Shown piece after piece: positions 59,196-64,000 of a stretch of 64,000 nt of DNA. The DNA is from Verpa conica (taxonomy: Eukaryota > Ascomycota > Pezizomycetes > Pezizales > Morchellaceae). The notes beneath the pieces were generated by a model. The model saw only the letters and a list, made by a program, of their open reading frames with translations, had not been told where the DNA came from and ran no database searches. The translations under genes were made by a program, and so were the position numbers. Numbering within the stretch: the stretch's first letter is position 1; every line of letters starts with the position of its first letter. Location: the NCBI GenBank assembly GCA_033030425.1, contig JAUFSD010000001.1, positions 2,418,001 to 2,482,000 of the forward strand, written 5' to 3'.

Positions 59196-62076
59196 TCAAT
59201 AACTCTCCTCAAAATATTCGATATGTCTCCTTTCCGTATCCAGACAATCCACAACTGCACTTCTGACGATATCCACCAGTACCGATGGTCCACACGACAG
59301 GATTGACATTTTTCCAACAAGCCTCTTTTGTTCGGACTTGAGAATTTCTCCAATGTTTGGACGCCTGTATTTAACTCCTGGTAGTTTCTTTTGCCCATCC
59401 TTATTCCTAGTGATGTAAAGCTGCATGCTGATGTCTCTTCTAGTCAGGCAACCCCTTGGAAATCTTTTGGCAACCAGGTTCTCCACAAGCTCCTCTTCCT
59501 TGGCTGTCCACAAGAACACGAGTCTGCGTGTAAAGGTCTTCTTTTCCGGTCCACGGGCTCGCTCCATGTAGTCGCACAGGTAAGGTAGAATTGTCGTAAT
59601 CCCAACTCCACCAGCGATAAGGACAACGGTTTCGTAAAGGTGAAGTGGGTGGTTAACACCGTAAGCACCCTCGATCAGACACTTGATCTCCAATTCCCTT
59701 CCTCGCGGGAAGCCGTGAATTTCGTTCTGTTTCTCGTGCTCACGAATCCTATTCGCGAGGTTCGCTGTCATACCTTTTCGCGGTTTGATGAAAAACGTGA
59801 GTTTTGGTCGTTGTAAACCCTTTCGGACGGTGCTCGCAACTGTGCTGGCGATGCCTTGAGTGATTTCGACTGGAAATTCATCGTCGTCCTCATCATCGTA
59901 TTTCTCCTCCACCATAATCTTTGCTGGCTGCTTCCCTTTTTCACTCCTGAATATTCTCTTCTCCGAGCCTCCCCCCTCAAGCTCCCCTGCGAAGGTATCT
60001 TCGGATCCTTCCAGCTTTTCTGAGGCTTCACTGGTCGCGTTTAATGTCTCACTTTGACTGAATCCTCCGCCGTCGCTGGATTTTCCGACATCGCTAGACT
60101 TCTCGCTCTCACTGAATTTCTCACTCCCGCTTGACTTCTCGCTCTGACTGGATTTCCCACTCTGGCTACCCTTCTCATCACTTCGGTCTGTACTCGTATC
60201 AGAACCCTTCCTCGAGCCTTCCTTAGACCCGTGACTGCTCTTCCTCCCCACTCCATGCTTACCCCTCTGAGTCTCTTTGCCTTTCAATGCTTCCTTCTCT
60301 TTCATTGACCTTTTCGTGCTCGTCTTCCGTTCTGGCATACTAGAGGAAGTTTCGCTCTGCGATTCCTTCGGCTTTGCAGCACCGTCTGTCACGATGAATA
60401 TACTTTTATCCCTCCCTGTCTGCTTGACAATATATATATTCCTCTCTTGTTTCTTTCCATTAGCTGCAGTGAATTCTTTTAAATCAGCCAGCTCTTTGAA
60501 GGCCCCCAACTCCTTAAGAGTTGCCATATGCCGAAGGTCTTTAGACTTGTTGTCCGCAACTCTCGCCCGGGGTGGAAGTTTAGGCTCTCGTAGGGAGTCC
60601 TTCAGTGACCCTGATAAAGACCGTTTAATACGTGGGCCATTTTGGGGTATCGCAGTCAATGCAGGCCCACTAGGTCTCCAGCTAGCAGCAGTGAACGGGT
60701 GGCTTTCCCAGAATCTCCAGGTACCAGTCAGAAACACAAAGTAGTGTGCGCCAGGAAAGTATCCAATGTCTTCTGCAGATGGATAAACGGTGAGTTGGAT
60801 CACATCAGTGCCTTTGACGAACTTTGCCCGTGCGAGATGGTGGTTTTTAGGATTCCTGGAAAGTGCGCCAGAGTTGAGGATGAAGATCCTGAGGAGTCTA
60901 CTGAACCGATCAAAGGCCCACATAGCTATGCATGCCCAAATCCAGGGATTGTACATTCCAGTCTTCGAAAGCTTCAGGTGACTTTTTTTATATCATTGTT
61001 AGAAACCCTGGCCTTTATATAAGGGATGCATTAAAGGCTAGCAACATACTGGTATAAAAATACGAGAAACATGATGACACCCAAAATGTGAGTAATAAGG
61101 AAGAACTCATAGGCCTTCTTCCTAAAAGGGAAAATTGCAAGAACGAGAATCAGGCCCATAACAAGCATTGCCTACGCTGTTTATGAGTAGCTGTCCCCTA
61201 AAAAGAAGCACCGATCGTGAAGAAACTCACTGAGACACCGTTCCACCAATAGGCTGGATTCCACCTCCTCGCTTCATCACCAACTAAAAATCAACCAATT
61301 AGAAAATATCCTAGAGGTGCAACCAATAGATGTGAAACGTACTCTGATACATGTAAACGGCATAAGCAACCGAATGCACCATTGCCATCAAGGCAGAAAC
61401 TCTGGCAACCCACTTATGAAACACATGGAAAGTTCCATATGACCACCCGGTCAACCAGACAAGAAAATCATTCCTCCCTGCCAGAAGGAAGAAGATAGGC
61501 ATATTCCACAGGGCCAAGACTCCAGACCTGTCTGCAATCAACTTTGTCGCATCAATAGTCTCGTCTAGTGCGCCATGATATACAACCAAGAACATAATAT
61601 TGACGAGCCAGTAGCTCGCTACCAGTAATGTCTCCATTCTTGTTGGAAACGTGTACCAGCCAATTGGTTGACAATGGCGTCCACCGAATAACGCTGGGTA
61701 CATAATCCATCTTCTGAATCCGTTCGAAAGTGCGCTCGGGGGGTAGACTTTTCGTGAAATTGCATTTCGGGATTCTGGGTCCACGGTGTAACTCAATTTG
61801 TTACTGCGTATAGCAGTCAAAATTGTCCTCGTGAGCCCAACCGCGATAAGCAGCGACGGGAATATATAAAGGTAGGACCCGAATATCTAGAATATACATT
61901 AACCAATTGGCTAAACTCATAGAGGAAATAATAGTGAATGCATACCCTATTTATGCGTTGTTGTTCTGCATCGGCCTACAAGGTCAAAGTTAGCATAACT
62001 CTTGAAACATAATAAGTGGTACATGCGCAGGAGAAAACGTGGGGAAGGAGATGGGGAGAAGGGGGGGGGTTACCAT
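59196..62076 (-). CDS. ferric reductase (FRE/NOX family) with long insertion in the flavin domain
   Basis: Six exons: complement(59196..60981, 61050..61171, 61231..61283, 61343..61886, 61946..61975, 62074..62076), 845 aa; all GT-AG, in phase. Exon 1 is just the ATG and exon 2 gives ADAEQQRINR, the family's start. Plasma-membrane electron-transfer protein: moves electrons from NADPH via FAD and two haems to extracellular Fe3+/Cu2+. Seen: helices with haem-ligand histidines (LVVYHGALDE; GTFHVFHKWVARVSALMAMVHS), FAD motif HPFTAASW (about 345), TFFIKPRKGMT (about 645), NADPH motif VLIAGGVGITTILPY (about 704) and the C-terminal LSCGPSVLVDIVRSAV. Between HPFT and TFFIKPRKGMT, normally a few dozen residues apart, lie about 290 residues rich in Ser, Lys and Glu with repeated SEKSS-like words. 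Probable iron-responsive gene (GATA site upstream). Confidence 0.88.
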
Positions 62077-64000
62077 ATTTGCTATCTATTTCTATAAAAA
62101 AATTATATCTATATTATAAAGTAAAAGAGTCTATTCAAATTAGAAGAAATTCTCTCTAGTAATTGGTGGGGAATGTAATACCCAGCTCTGTATGAAGAAT
62201 TAAAATACAATAATGAGATGATGGCGAGGAATCGAGAATTGGTGGACCACTGATCCTTATATTTGGGTTGCTGCCCGCTAGCTTACCCACTTTTCCTATG
62301 AGTCTCGTGCAAGTTATAGAAAATCAGAAAAATGATTGTTGGGACTCTCGACTTGAAGTCTTTCTAGACGTCATGTAAAGACAGCAATGAAGACGAATTA
62401 TTGAACGATCTTCGTCTAATTAACGAAACGGGCCGGCCCGAGCGAGTGAGCAGATAAGTGAATGCGTGTGTTGTTGGCGCGGTTTCAGGCCCAGTTGTAG
62501 CCAGGTCTTCGGTCAATAAGTCGACTGTTCACGGTCATCCCATTGAAAAATAACAACCGAAATCAGCAGTTAATTTCCGCTTGTCCATACAATAAACTCG
62601 ACCGGCAGAGAATTAAACGCCCTCAATTAAGCGGTGAATATATATATAGTGTGAACATCTTTTGAGGCATTCAGAGCAGGAACAGCAAACAAGACGCTGC
62701 GGGACGGGATAGAAAACACCCAACCAAATGCTGTCAAAAAATACGTGTACCTGCGTAAGCAACCGGGCCTGGGGTAGCAGAAACGAAAAGGCTTTCGCTC
62801 GTCTGCATGTAAAATCCAACTGGCGAGTCATGGTTGACCACATCGCATATTGGGGCATACTCTATTACAACAATATGCAGGGAGAGTGTTGGTGTCCGGG
62901 GAAGTGAAAAGTGAACTGTCAGGCAACAGGGGTAACAACGTTGAGCCCCACACGAGGCATGTATCATGATGTCTGATCTTAAACAGCAGAAGAAAGAATA
63001 TGTAGCTAGGTACCGGTATATACAATCATATCATATTCACAGTAAACTATTGGAGATATCCCCCAGTATAAGCCCCAGAGTAGACGAGAAGCTGCCATGC
63101 TGGTTCCAATTGATGTCACAGATTCCCTTGATTAAACCTATTGAAAAGCGCCCTTTTCGCAGGCCGGGCTATGTATGTACTTACATGAGGGGCGTATTCT
63201 CAAACTGAGGAAAAGCGAGGAGGTGGTAGATATTTTCGCTAAACACCGATGAGGCTAGACCCTGAGTAATGTGCACAAACCTAACCCATTGATCTTGACT
63301 TCTCACAGGCCCGGTTACCGGTTATGACTACCCCTGAGTTTGACTTTTTTTTGCTTTTTTATATCTCTTTGGAAATAAGGCTATTGTTTTTAGGATTATA
63401 CAAAGGAGCTCTTTAGTTCTAAAGAGAGGCCATTGAAGGCTGATATCCAAGGCTTCAGCTTACAGTACTTGTAATTAGTTACCTGCTGGATTACTCGGCT
63501 TCCATGTGCATATTTTGGGTACCTACTTGCGTCAACGGGAGGCAGCCTGCCATCATGGTGAGAACAAGGTCGAGATGTTCACCTGTAGACTCCCTGGCCA
63601 CCAGCTCAGCCTCAGTATCCCGACGGATTGCTTTCATAGGCCATCACTCGATATTAACACTCATCACTGCTTTTGGACTAGCTTATCTTCCCCTCATTGC
63701 TGGGCGCTTACAACTTTTCTTGCCATCCATCGCTCACCTGATGCTTTCAACTCGGGGCTTCTTCATTCTTATCGATTCGCTGTCTTTCGGGAGGAGTTTT
63801 TTGACACGTTGACCTGGTGCATTTTTGCCTCTTACAGATTTAGCCTATTATACTGTTCCTTAACGGAACAAATCAATAGCTCTCCTACTATCTGATCTTC
63901 AGTTTCGTCTAAATCAGGTTTCTGCACATATATTGGCTCTTTCCTCTTGAGATTATAAATTGCATTTTTTTTTACATGTGTACAATTGCTTATCTGACTC
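62077..64000. other. ferric reductase 5' flank and right edge
   Basis: 1.9 kb. It has a G9 run in the first intron/leader area just left of here, a GATA site (own entry) and otherwise AT-rich sequence. Plus-strand ORFs at 63504-63895 overlap in two frames (82 codons from an ATG at 63555 in one frame, about 129 in the other); one has a hydrophobic stretch but no family, so no gene is called. Confidence 0.45.
62449..62457 (+). promoter_or_regulatory. SRE/SreA-like GATA site upstream of the ferric reductase
   Basis: AGCAGATAA differs in one base from the fungal iron-repressor GATA consensus ATCWGATAA. It lies about 373 bases upstream of the start codon. A single short match, so the link with iron control is inference. 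Confidence 0.3.

Noticed and set aside
63504..63895. Two overlapping plus-strand ORFs near the right edge
   Set aside because: Different frames over the same bases, no family pattern, and the one hydrophobic stretch is not enough to call a gene.

Overview
The window comes from a filamentous ascomycete (Pezizomycotina). Most genes are split by short introns (about 45-90 bp) with GTATGT/GTAAGT-type donors and TAG/CAG acceptors. Gene-free stretches are AT-rich. Several proteins are characteristic of filamentous fungi: a head-to-head pair of myosin-motor chitin synthases, inositol phosphorylceramide synthase, Spo7, and a GH128 Asl1-type wall glycosidase. The lineage cannot be fixed further from sequence alone. 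No rRNA, convincing tRNA or CRISPR array was seen. All exon coordinates were worked out by hand from splice signals, reading phase and family alignment, without transcript data.

Layout. 1-18 kb: the 3' end of a dsRBD-like gene (+), a TatD/Scn1 metallohydrolase (-), the U5 snRNP assembly factor AAR2 (-), the IPC synthase AUR1 (-, 3 exons), a 9-exon amino-acid permease (+) behind a cluster of GATA sites, a small two-helix membrane protein (-), a Cld1/ABHD5-like lipid hydrolase (-) and the Nem1-phosphatase partner Spo7 (+). 18-26 kb: a six-exon DHA1 drug:H+ antiporter (-), a possible decayed gene (22.1-23.3 kb), a 59-residue single-helix protein and an MDR oxidoreductase. 26-40 kb: the divergent chitin synthases, class V (-, 1848 aa, intact P-loop) and class VI/VII (+, 1736 aa, no P-loop), separated by a 2.45-kb shared promoter. 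41-56.4 kb: the alternative clamp loader subunit CTF18, a cytosolic-looking GH5 glycosidase, a SAP-domain Tho1-like RNA-export protein, a 271-bp MITE with 28-bp perfect terminal repeats, an orphan ORF, a GPI-anchored GH128 protein, a HAD type II hydrolase and a peroxiredoxin. 59-62 kb: a ferric reductase with a very long charged insertion inside its flavin domain and a first coding exon that is apparently just ATG.

Taken together this is mainly a chromosomal housekeeping region with an emphasis on the cell envelope (two chitin synthases, GH128, AUR1 sphingolipid synthesis, Spo7 and Cld1-like lipid metabolism) plus transporters. The accessory or unexplained parts are the MITE, the candidate decayed gene at 22-23 kb, an orphan ORF at 51.6-52.0 kb and long AT-rich gaps.
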